This document shows, piece by piece, positions 1-6,263 of a stretch of DNA of 6,431 nucleotides. The notes under the pieces are model-generated. The model saw only the letters and a list, made by a program, of their open reading frames with translations, searched no databases and was not told the DNA's origin. The first letter of the stretch is position 1. Each line of letters starts with the position of its first letter. The position numbers and the translations under genes are program-made. Location: contig JAGGWC010000213.1 of NCBI GenBank assembly GCA_021157645.1, forward strand, positions 1 through 6,431, given 5' to 3'. This DNA is from Candidatus Cloacimonadota bacterium. Its GTDB lineage: Bacteria > Cloacimonadota > Cloacimonadia > Cloacimonadales > TCS61.

Positions 1-2
1 AC

Positions 3-53
3 ACAGAGATCATTCCAGAAATTGAACAGGAAATTAAAAGATTGCAAAAATGA
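3..53 (+). CDS. C-terminal end of an upstream gene (partial, unknown)
   Basis: An open frame enters from the left edge and stops at TGA 51-53. Its 16 visible residues end in IEQEIKRLQK, a charged, helix-like tail typical of a real C-terminus. The main support is positional: the first repeat element starts about 10 nt after this stop, just as the other two elements follow the stops at 1033-1035 and 6249-6251. Nothing can be said about function, and so short a stretch could be open by chance. Confidence 0.45.
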   Translation, partial: TEIIPEIEQEIKRLQK

Positions 54-61
54 ATGTCACC

Positions 62-148
62 GCATCGCAGAGCACAGCACATTCGGTTCGCTACGCTCAC
101 CCAAATTTCGGCTATGCCGAAACTTCGTATATGCTGGGAACGTTAAGC
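62..148 (+). repeat. attC-like GC-rich element, copy 1
   Basis: This GC-rich block sits in AT-rich DNA just after the TGA at 51-53. CCAAAT is at 101-106, ACTTCG at 122-127 and GTTAAGC at 142-148; the last matches the integron R' consensus GTTRRRY. Between the first two boxes is a perfect hairpin, TTTCGGC (106-112) with GCCGAAA (116-122) and a 3-nt loop. An outer CAGCA/TGCTG pairing adds dyad symmetry. The 5' box GCATCGC (62-68) lies where the other copies have TAAC and lacks the terminal AAC of RYYYAAC, so this copy looks degenerate. It could be an integron attC site or a lineage-specific intergenic repeat. The strand reflects the gene orientation. Confidence 0.6.
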
Positions 149-384
149 GTAATACCATTTACCAAGTTTAATGTGACATTTTTAATATTTGCAAATTTTT
201 TAAATTGCCGTAAAAACATCTGGTTTTCCAGAGATTTTTATGATAATTGTTTAAAGATGAAACAATCGGTAAAAATCAACAGAGATAAATTGGGTTTGCT
301 CTCAACCAGAAGGATGTATATACGAAGTATTGCGGATATAACGAAGTTATGTGCCATTGTTACAAAACATAGGAGATTGTAACT
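149..384. other. AT-rich leader between copy 1 and the 216-aa gene
   Basis: Together with copy 1 this makes about 330 nt without a convincing gene. It holds a candidate promoter (158-186), a small hairpin TCTGG-TTTT-CCAGA (219-232) without a U-run, and the AGGAG ribosome site (371-375) of the next gene. A + frame stays open from ATG 50 to TAA 380-382, but its first third is the repeat element and it has no ribosome site, so I do not call it. Confidence 0.5.
158..186 (+). promoter_or_regulatory. Candidate sigma-70-type promoter for the 216-aa gene
   Basis: TTTACC (158-163, 4 of 6 to TTGACA) and TTTAAT (181-186, 5 of 6 to TATAAT) are separated by 17 nt. The predicted start near 193 would give an untranslated leader of about 190 nt before the ATG at 385. 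It begins only 10 nt after the GTTAAGC box of copy 1, so it would belong to the same cassette as the gene. AT-rich DNA yields such matches by chance, so this is tentative. Confidence 0.35.
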
Positions 385-1035
385 ATGATTAGAAATCGAA
401 CCCATAAAAGGGATGAGATAGTTACCACTATTAGAGAAAGGATAGCAGAAATAAATGAGCGTTATAGAACAGGGCCTGATTTATACTTTTACAGAAGATC
501 GATGAATCTAAGAGGGATTTCCAATAGTATTGAATCGTTCTTGGGAGATGATTATCACATTGAAATTCTTTATGCTACCTTAGTGTCTTGGGATATGAAC
601 TCCCGGGGTGCAAAAATGAAGCATTTTGACGAATTTAAAGGCAATATTCTATCGTGTTTGGACCTATTCAAGAAAATAGAAAGGTTTGAAAGAAGTGGCG
701 CTACTGACATAACCGAGTTGGAGTCAATTTTAAGAAATACTTATGAAAATTTAAACCTAATGAAAACAGGCGGGAAATTGGTCTCCAATTCAAAATTGTT
801 GCATTTTCTCTTTCCAAACTTACTTATGCCTATGGACAGAGCCAATACCCTTTCTTACTTTTATGGGAATACAGGTGAGTCATTAAATAAATATATTGAG
901 ATAATCAAATTTTCTTTAGAGATAATTAATATGCCTGAAAATTGGGAAAACTATTTGGACGATGGATGGAATAGTACGGTTCCCAAAATGATAGATAATG
1001 CAATCATATTGCTAGTGGGGAGGAGTATTAGATGA
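385..1035 (+). CDS. Hypothetical protein, 216 aa, gene between two attC-like elements
   Basis: I do not recognise a named family. The start is well supported: AGGAG at 371-375 lies 9 nt before the ATG. The protein is soluble-looking, with no signal peptide or clear membrane segment. Two stretches look like conserved cores: LYATLVSWDMNSRGAKM (residues 62-78) and the run from about 124 to 162, which includes KLVSNSKLLHFLFPNLLMPMD (131-151) and then SYFYG. The 'SK-LH-P-MD' pattern recalls widespread uncharacterised bacterial proteins, but I cannot attach a function. It shares no overlap with neighbours: 350 nt of non-coding DNA precede it, and the second attC-like element starts about 8 nt after its stop. 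It therefore looks like a single-gene cassette rather than part of the downstream operon. Such cassettes often carry accessory functions such as defence or toxin-antitoxin genes; that is inference. Confidence 0.85.
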   Translation: MIRNRTHKRDEIVTTIRERIAEINERYRTGPDLYFYRRSMNLRGISNSIESFLGDDYHIEILYATLVSWDMNSRGAKMKHFDEFKGNILSCLDLFKKIERFERSGATDITELESILRNTYENLNLMKTGGKLVSNSKLLHFLFPNLLMPMDRANTLSYFYGNTGESLNKYIEIIKFSLEIINMPENWENYLDDGWNSTVPKMIDNAIILLVGRSIR

Positions 1036-1042
1036 CAACGGC

Positions 1043-1133
1043 ACATAACAGCGGATATACGGTTTCGGCACTCCGTGTCTCCGCCCAAATCCAACCTTAC
1101 GGCTGGACTTCGCATGTCCGCGGGGCGTTAGCC
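1043..1133 (+). repeat. attC-like GC-rich element, copy 2
   Basis: It starts 8 nt after the TGA at 1033-1035. Boxes in order: ACATAAC (1043-1049, 6 of 7 to RYYYAAC) running into AACAGCG; CCAAAT (1085-1090); ACTTCG (1107-1112); GTTAGCC (1127-1133). GCGGATATACGG (1051-1062) pairs with CCGTGTCTCCGC (1073-1084) at 10 of 12 positions, plus a G-U pair, around a 10-nt loop. TCCAACC (1090-1096) pairs with GGCTGGA (1101-1107) with one mismatch. Box spacing agrees with copies 1 and 3 to within a few bases. This is the clearest of the three copies. An extra unit is attached at its 3' end (1130-1186). Confidence 0.65.
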
Positions 1134-1186
1134 AAAATGACGCTCCGTTTGAACGCCTTCGGTTTCTCATTTTGGCTCCGTTAGGT
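1130..1186 (+). repeat. Extra hairpin unit appended to copy 2, ending in GTTAGGT
   Basis: AGCCAAAATGA (1130-1140) and TCATTTTGGCT (1167-1177) form a perfect 11-bp inverted repeat around 26 nt. The unit is bracketed by CGTTAG at 1126-1131 and again at 1179-1184. The second one reads GTTAGGT (1180-1186), a full match to GTTRRRY and complementary at 6 of 7 positions to ACATAAC at 1043. The functional 3' boundary of copy 2 could therefore be here, making a 144-bp site, or this could be a small insertion or tandem remnant. Copies 1 and 3 lack it. Confidence 0.55.
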
Positions 1187-1224
1187 GAAACGGTGGTTTT
1201 AAGCTTTAAAAAATGATGCACATT

Positions 1225-1234
1225 AAGGTGGTGA
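1225..1234 (+). promoter_or_regulatory. Strong Shine-Dalgarno site opening the four-gene operon
   Basis: TAAGGTGGTGAT around these positions matches 11 of 12 bases of the full anti-Shine-Dalgarno complement TAAGGAGGTGAT and lies just upstream of ATG 1239. It fixes the start of the 284-aa gene over internal ATGs a few codons later, which have no such site. Only 52 nt separate it from the end of the repeat unit at 1186, and I see no convincing promoter there, so the operon may be read from upstream, perhaps from the promoter at 158-186. Confidence 0.7.
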
Positions 1235-1238
1235 TAAA

Positions 1239-2093
1239 ATGAAAGAAAATGAGAAAGTCATAATGAACGTGATGTTGAAAGAAAAAAACACACTTCAAAA
1301 TTTATTAAAATCTTTTAAGAATATTGAGAAGTTCCAACGCGACCCTTTAAACAACTTGCATAAAATAAAACAAGGGGTGGTCAAAATTGAGAAAGCGTTG
1401 GAACAAAGCAAATTAGATGAATTTGTAAAAGAGGAGATTAAGCAGCATACAGATAGTATAAAATCAAAGATTCCAAAGTGGGAAGATGAACTAAAAAAGG
1501 CATTTGGACAGAAATTAGAAATTGAACTAAAAAAAGTAGGTTTTGAATTAAGAGGATATTATCCATTGCTTAAAGTATCTTTTTATACGTTTGAAGTAGA
1601 TTTTGAAAACTTTAAAGTTTTGATATGGTATGGTCCTCAACAGGAGAAAATAGAAGTATGTGAATTAGTTCATGAAGAAATAATTAGAAAATTAAAGATT
1701 ATTCACAATAAAATTGTAAGACGGCAATTTAATGACAATGCATTTCTATCAAAGGTGTATCAAGCATATAAGAATTTCGTGTATCGTCAGAATAAAAAAT
1801 TGGGTGACCAGATACCTATTTTGGATGCTCTTTTTGAATTCGCTTTTTTAATTCAGGATAGAAAATTTAAAGCAAATCCCACAAAAAACAACTATAAGGA
1901 ATATGGACGTGTTTTCTTTAGCCACGACCTTTACAGGTTAAAAGAAAGGAAAGTAGAGAATAAGGAGTTAAGCCTTGTTACTGCTGCGCGAGCATACACT
2001 GAGCGAAAATCAGATTTTCTCTGGATACCTTCCAATGAAAAGGGGGGTGGCAATTACATATCGCATATCAAATTTAGGGAGGTAGAATTATGA
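1239..2093 (+). CDS. Unrecognised 284-aa Lys/Glu-rich protein, first gene of the BREX-like module
   Basis: I do not recognise a named domain. Residues 1-100 are rich in Lys and Glu and look largely helical, possibly coiled coil (for example KIEKALEQSKLDEFVKEEIK, 49-68). A compact, probably beta-rich segment follows at about 108-138, including FYTFEVD (115-121) and VLIWYGPQQEKI (127-138). The C-terminal part (about 220-280) has YGRVFFSHDLYRL and TAARAYTERKSDFLWIPSNE and ends with a Gly-rich turn before NYISHIKFRE. There is no Walker motif, no visible nuclease or methylase motif, no signal peptide and no membrane segment. The start is set by the near-consensus ribosome site at 1225-1234. Its stop overlaps the next start by 4 nt (ATGA, 2090-2093), so it is translationally coupled to the ATPase. 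In such modules the extra gene may be an adaptor, a DNA sensor or the effector; which one is open. Confidence 0.88.
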   Translation: MKENEKVIMNVMLKEKNTLQNLLKSFKNIEKFQRDPLNNLHKIKQGVVKIEKALEQSKLDEFVKEEIKQHTDSIKSKIPKWEDELKKAFGQKLEIELKKVGFELRGYYPLLKVSFYTFEVDFENFKVLIWYGPQQEKIEVCELVHEEIIRKLKIIHNKIVRRQFNDNAFLSKVYQAYKNFVYRQNKKLGDQIPILDALFEFAFLIQDRKFKANPTKNNYKEYGRVFFSHDLYRLKERKVENKELSLVTAARAYTERKSDFLWIPSNEKGGGNYISHIKFREVEL

Positions 2094-3340
2094 ATAACAA
2101 ACAAAATAGTAGGAATTCAATAGATCCTGCTGTGGCAAGAAGAATTATAGAAATTGTTGGAGGACAAGGCACACCTCCAGAATATGGATTTCAATATTTC
2201 ACAGCAGGGTTAGATATGTATCTTAAAACAATTGATGAGGAATATCTAAAAACTTTCATAAAAGATGGTGGTTCAGCATTTAAAATGGTAGTTGGTATAT
2301 ATGGTGGTGGTAAAACTCATTATTTGTATTGTATTAGGGAACAAGCATGGACGTATAATTACATCACATCCTATATTACACTGAGTTCTCAACAAAGCCC
2401 ATTTCATAAATTAGAACAGGTTTACAAGGAAATAGTATTAAATCTTATATACTCTCAAACACCCGAAGAACTTTTATCGGGATATGATAGGGGTATAGAG
2501 GCAGTTATAAAGAAGTGGTATAATGAGAAATATCAAGAACTTTGTAAAAAATTATCTTCTGAAGATGAAATATTAAAAGAGCTAAATACATACGCTTCTT
2601 CCTTAGGCCCTTACGAGAGCACAAGTTTTAGAAATGCTATAAAAGAATCATTTATAGCATTATCTGAGAACCATGAAGGTGATTTTATATTGATAATGCA
2701 ATGGTTGAAAGGTGAGAATCCTCCTAAAAATATGCTGAAAAACTTTAGGATTTTTGAAAAAATTAATAAAAGCACAGCCTTTAAAATGATTCGGTCTCTT
2801 GTTCAATGGATACGAGGAATAGGGTATTCAGGAATTGTTGTACTCATGGATGAAGCTGAACAGACACCCAGTATGTCCTCCAAACAAAAGGGGTTTCTTT
2901 TAAATAACTTAAGAGAGCTGATAGATGAATGTGGACATAGCAATTTCAAAAACACTATGTGGTTTTATGCAGTGCCAGATGAGAACTTTCTTGAGGGGCA
3001 CTCACAAATTTATGAGGCCTTGCGTCAAAGGGTTTCAACAAAATTTGATACAGAAATAAATCCTACAGGGGTTACAATATACCTTGAAAAGATACAAATA
3101 AAACCCGTTGAACTTTTAAAGGAAATTGGTAGAAAGTTAGCTAAAATTTATGAAAAAGCCTACAATGTGAAATTTAGCAAGAGTTCAGTTGAGGAAACAA
3201 TAGGAAATATTGCAAAAGCTGCTTATGAGGAAAAGTTTGCAATCGGATATAAAAGACTATTTGTCCAAAATATAATTAAAGCATTTCATACATTACGCAA
3301 AACAGAAAAAGTTGTTACACGAGAAGATATTGATATGTAA
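2090..3340 (+). CDS. BrxD-like P-loop ATPase (DUF2791-type BREX ATP-binding protein), ATPase 1
   Basis: This 416-aa cytoplasmic ATPase most likely drives DNA or protein remodelling within the complex. Walker A is GIYGGGKTHYLY (residues 69-80; K75, T76). Walker B is GIVVLMDEAE (248-257; D254, E255). A sensor-like strand, WFYAVPDE, lies at 291-298, and an arginine-finger candidate at LRQRVS (311-316). The segment before Walker A (about 12-66, with PPEYGF and FTAG) and the GGGKTH loop are the style of BREX ATP-binding (BrxD) proteins, and the length of about 400 aa fits that family. The C-terminus has IGRKLAKIYEKAYN (346-359) and RLF at 389, both shared with ATPase 2. Ribosome site AGGGAGG (2076-2082) precedes the ATG. 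The family call is from motifs and memory, without a profile search; a related AAA+/STAND-like family is the main alternative. Confidence 0.88.
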   Translation: MNNKQNSRNSIDPAVARRIIEIVGGQGTPPEYGFQYFTAGLDMYLKTIDEEYLKTFIKDGGSAFKMVVGIYGGGKTHYLYCIREQAWTYNYITSYITLSSQQSPFHKLEQVYKEIVLNLIYSQTPEELLSGYDRGIEAVIKKWYNEKYQELCKKLSSEDEILKELNTYASSLGPYESTSFRNAIKESFIALSENHEGDFILIMQWLKGENPPKNMLKNFRIFEKINKSTAFKMIRSLVQWIRGIGYSGIVVLMDEAEQTPSMSSKQKGFLLNNLRELIDECGHSNFKNTMWFYAVPDENFLEGHSQIYEALRQRVSTKFDTEINPTGVTIYLEKIQIKPVELLKEIGRKLAKIYEKAYNVKFSKSSVEETIGNIAKAAYEEKFAIGYKRLFVQNIIKAFHTLRKTEKVVTREDIDM

Positions 3341-3352
3341 CAAGGGATTGAT

Positions 3353-4678
3353 ATGCAATTAATAGAGCATAGAACTCATGGAAAGGGAAGAATACTGAAT
3401 AAAAGATTTGGGGGATTTGAACTGTATGTGGAATTTGAAGATGGAATTAAAAGGTGGGCAAGGAGAGATCAAGTTAGATTTTTATCTGAAGCACCTATTT
3501 TAATAAAGTATGAACCTCCAAAAGCTATGCTCTCTGACAAACAATTTAGAGCAAGACAAATAATAGAGGCTTTAAGATTAGGAGTTGTGCCTTATGATTA
3601 TGTTGAGGAATTTACATTCGGGCGAGAAGATGAAATAAAGTACATTAAAAAACAGATAGACAAACAAGACAGATGTTCTTTGATAATCTCGGGTGAATAT
3701 GGGGTAGGGAAAACTCATCTTTTAGAATACATATATTCATTTGCTCTAAAAAATAATTGGGCTGTTTCATTAGTTGAGCTTGATCCAAATGAAGTTTCCT
3801 TCTGTAAACCTAAAGTTATTTATGAGAAAATAATACATTCATTAAAATTTAAAAGCCGAAATGGCGATTTTAGGGAATTATTAAGGCAAGTTGCTGTAAG
3901 TCCAAAATTTCATAAATTAAATGAACATAAATATCTCAGTAAAATTATTGAAGAAATAAGAGGAGGAACAGATAACGAGGACATTTGGGAATGGATTGAA
4001 GGAAAACCTTCTCAGCATTGTAAACCACTTATGTATCCTTATTCAACATGCGCAAATATATATTGCTACATATTAAGCGGAATTGATTGGGCTATAAAGA
4101 ATATACTTGGTATGAATGGGTTTTTGATATTATTTGATGAGGCAGAAAGTGTTGATTCCTATTGGTACTCGTCATATCAAAACAACAAAGCATGGAATTT
4201 TTTAACTGGTCTCGTTTTGATGGCAAATAATGATGAAAGATTATTACAAGAAGTAAATAAAAAAAGACTTTACGAACATGAAATATATAGTGGGTGGTGG
4301 GGGTATTATTCACATTTACAATACTGCGGATATTCTCAATTACCCTTTGTATGGAAAACACCCTGTAATATTAAACTTATCTTTGGTTTCTCACCAATTC
4401 AAGATCAGGAGATTTTTGCAAGAGAACCACTTAAAGATATAGATACGTTTGAATTGGAATACCTTAGTACAGAATCTTTGGAAAAAATATCGAGAAAAAT
4501 ACTCGGGTTTTATGAGCAAGCATATAACTTCCAGACTGATATTGATAGTTTCATATCTATACTTGAAGATAAAATTCAAGGAAAGACTCGGTTATTTATC
4601 AAAGGGTTAATAGAAACTCTCGACCTTATGCGTTTTCATCCGGATAAAGCTGCAGAGGAATTGTTAAATGGTTTATGA
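3353..4678 (+). CDS. Second BrxD-like ATPase with N-terminal SH3-like barrel, ATPase 2
   Basis: Residues 5-45 (HRTHGKGRIL, then ELYVEFEDGIKRWARRDQV) look like a small SH3/Tudor-like beta barrel, as found in CarD-like or helicase-tail domains that contact proteins or nucleic acid. A linker with IIEALRLGVVP (70-80) and TFGREDEI (88-95) leads to Walker A SGEYGVGKTHLLEYI (113-127; K120, T121). Walker B is GFLILFDEAES (256-266; D262, E263), followed by a strand at KLIFGFSP (341-348). The C-terminal ISRKILGFYEQAYN (379-392) aligns without gaps to ATPase 1, so the two are diverged paralogues and may form a mixed oligomer. Between Walker B and the sensor strand is a Trp/Tyr-rich insert (about 268-336). 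The gene starts 12 nt after ATPase 1, with AAGGG (3342-3346) as ribosome site, and ends 11 nt inside the helicase gene. No catalytic residue is obviously missing. Confidence 0.88.
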   Translation: MQLIEHRTHGKGRILNKRFGGFELYVEFEDGIKRWARRDQVRFLSEAPILIKYEPPKAMLSDKQFRARQIIEALRLGVVPYDYVEEFTFGREDEIKYIKKQIDKQDRCSLIISGEYGVGKTHLLEYIYSFALKNNWAVSLVELDPNEVSFCKPKVIYEKIIHSLKFKSRNGDFRELLRQVAVSPKFHKLNEHKYLSKIIEEIRGGTDNEDIWEWIEGKPSQHCKPLMYPYSTCANIYCYILSGIDWAIKNILGMNGFLILFDEAESVDSYWYSSYQNNKAWNFLTGLVLMANNDERLLQEVNKKRLYEHEIYSGWWGYYSHLQYCGYSQLPFVWKTPCNIKLIFGFSPIQDQEIFAREPLKDIDTFELEYLSTESLEKISRKILGFYEQAYNFQTDIDSFISILEDKIQGKTRLFIKGLIETLDLMRFHPDKAAEELLNGL

Positions 4679-6251
4679 CCAAATAAAGTTTAAAAAGAAG
4701 TTAAAGCGAACTTGGATAACATTCTTTGGTAGGTACGGAAAGCTTCTATCGATTCAATCGAAAACAATTCCTATAGTTTTAGATGGGAAAAATGCCATCA
4801 TTATATCAGCTGCTGCAAGTGGAAAAACAGAAGCGATAGTGGCACCATTGATAGAAAGACATCTTGAAGAAAACTGGGGAAATTTAGCAATACTTTATAT
4901 TTCTCCAACCAGGGCATTAGTAAATGATATATATTATCGACTAAAAGACCAGATGAATGAACTCAGCATTTCATTGTCATTAAAAACTGGAGATAGACCA
5001 CAATTTAATCCAGAAAAACCACCAAATTTTTTGATAACCACTCCAGAGTCTTTGGATTCGTTGCTCTGCAGACATCTTTCAAGTTTTAGAAATATAAAAG
5101 CAGTTGTGTTAGATGAAATACATCTCCTTGATAATACACACCGGGGGGATCAGCTTCTAATACTTTTAAGAAGATTAGAGCATATTGCAGAAACCAATTT
5201 TAATGTTTATGCTTTATCTGCTACTATAGCTGATCCAAAAAGTATAGGAAATAGATATTTAAAGAAATTTGAAACTGTTAAAACCTCTGGTAAACGAGAA
5301 ATTGAATATACGCTTGTTAAGTCTCTTGGGGAAGTTTTTAACTATGCAAGAAAAGAGAAGTTGAACAAGTTGTTGATTTTCTGCAATAAAAGAGCCAGCG
5401 TGGAAACTGCTTCAATAGAATGTAAAAGATTATGGGGTAACAATAAAGTTGTTACCCATCATGGAAGTTTAAGCAAAAGTGTTCGTGAAGAGGCAGAGAG
5501 CTTTATGAAGGAATCACAGTATGGGGCTTGCATTGCTACCATGACACTCGAAATTGGCATTGATATTGGAAACATAGATGCAGTTGTGCTTGTAGATGTT
5601 CCATGGAGTATTTCATCGTTACTCCAAAGGATTGGAAGAGGTAATAGACGCACACAAAAATGTAGAGTGTTTGCTATATCAAACTCTGAAAAAGAGAAAC
5701 TAATATTCGAACAAATGTTTAAGGCTGCTATTGAAGGACATTTAGAACATGTAGAATATTCATCCGATTTATCCGTAGTTGTTCAACAGATATTCTCGTC
5801 TCTTTATGCAAATCCAAACGGTTTAGAAAATAATTATTTTGTAAAACTTTTTAATGAATTTTGCTCAGAGAGTGAATTGAAAGATATCTTAAACCACTTA
5901 GTAGATAAGGAATGGATAGAAAAGAGATATGAGAGATGGTATGCAACAACCAAACTAATGAATCAAGGCGAGATAGGTAGAATTCACTCAAACATCCCAC
6001 CTACCAAAGCATTGAAAGTTGTTGATATCAGATCTAAAAAAACCATTGGTGAGGTACAATATCCAATTGATGGTATTTTTGTGCTTGCTGGGAAAATTTG
6101 GAAGATTGTTCGCTTATCAGGCGATAAAATTTATGTAAAGCCTGAAAAAACTAAGGCATTTACAGTAAGATTCAAAAGTCACACTTCAAAGGGTTATTTC
6201 TATTATTTTTTGCCAAAACATCTAATGGAAGAGGCGATGCATAATGATTAA
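4668..6251 (+). CDS. Lhr-like superfamily 2 DExH helicase (BrxHI-like)
   Basis: An ATP-driven nucleic acid helicase or translocase, 527 aa. Motifs in order: Q-motif glutamine Q30; motif I AAASGKTE (48-55); Ia SPTRAL (79-84); Ib TTPESLD (124-130); II DEIH (149-152); III SAT (184-186); IV LIFCNKR (236-242); V MTLEIGIDIG (292-301); VI QRIGRGNR (320-327). All core motifs are intact. After the two RecA-like domains come a probable winged-helix segment (about 365-428) and a barrel with IGEVQYPIDGIFVLAGKIWKIV (about 460-481), the layout of the Lhr core and of BrxHI from type 2 BREX. Ending soon after the barrel, it lacks the long C-terminal extension of full-size Lhr (over 1,000 aa). The ATG lies inside the ATPase 2 gene (11-nt overlap), preceded by AGAGGAA (4654-4660). 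No nuclease domain is visible. Confidence 0.93.
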   Translation: MVYDQIKFKKKLKRTWITFFGRYGKLLSIQSKTIPIVLDGKNAIIISAAASGKTEAIVAPLIERHLEENWGNLAILYISPTRALVNDIYYRLKDQMNELSISLSLKTGDRPQFNPEKPPNFLITTPESLDSLLCRHLSSFRNIKAVVLDEIHLLDNTHRGDQLLILLRRLEHIAETNFNVYALSATIADPKSIGNRYLKKFETVKTSGKREIEYTLVKSLGEVFNYARKEKLNKLLIFCNKRASVETASIECKRLWGNNKVVTHHGSLSKSVREEAESFMKESQYGACIATMTLEIGIDIGNIDAVVLVDVPWSISSLLQRIGRGNRRTQKCRVFAISNSEKEKLIFEQMFKAAIEGHLEHVEYSSDLSVVVQQIFSSLYANPNGLENNYFVKLFNEFCSESELKDILNHLVDKEWIEKRYERWYATTKLMNQGEIGRIHSNIPPTKALKVVDIRSKKTIGEVQYPIDGIFVLAGKIWKIVRLSGDKIYVKPEKTKAFTVRFKSHTSKGYFYYFLPKHLMEEAMHND

Positions 6252-6263
6252 TGTCGCCGTTTC

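Noticed and set aside
50..382. 110-aa + strand ORF as a gene
   Set aside because: Its first 33 codons are the repeat element, there is no ribosome site near ATG 50, and the translation resembles no protein I know. Kept only as a low-interest observation.
1012..1221. 69-aa minus-strand ORF
   Set aside because: It lies almost wholly on the GC-rich copy 2 element and its hairpin unit; the Arg/Gly/Pro-rich translation is what a structured repeat gives in an arbitrary frame.
1187..1224. Promoter directly before the four-gene operon
   Set aside because: TTGGCT (1172-1177) with TTTTAA (1197-1202) has a 19-nt spacer and a poor -10, and overlaps the hairpin arm; not better than chance in this AT-rich stretch.
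4092..4579. Two minus-strand ORFs (89 and 62 aa) inside the ATPase 2 gene
   Set aside because: They are antisense to well-supported coding sequence, one covering the Walker B region, and have no ribosome site or recognisable product.
5459..5653. 64-aa minus-strand ORF inside the helicase gene
   Set aside because: Antisense to helicase motifs V and VI; a shadow of constrained coding sequence.
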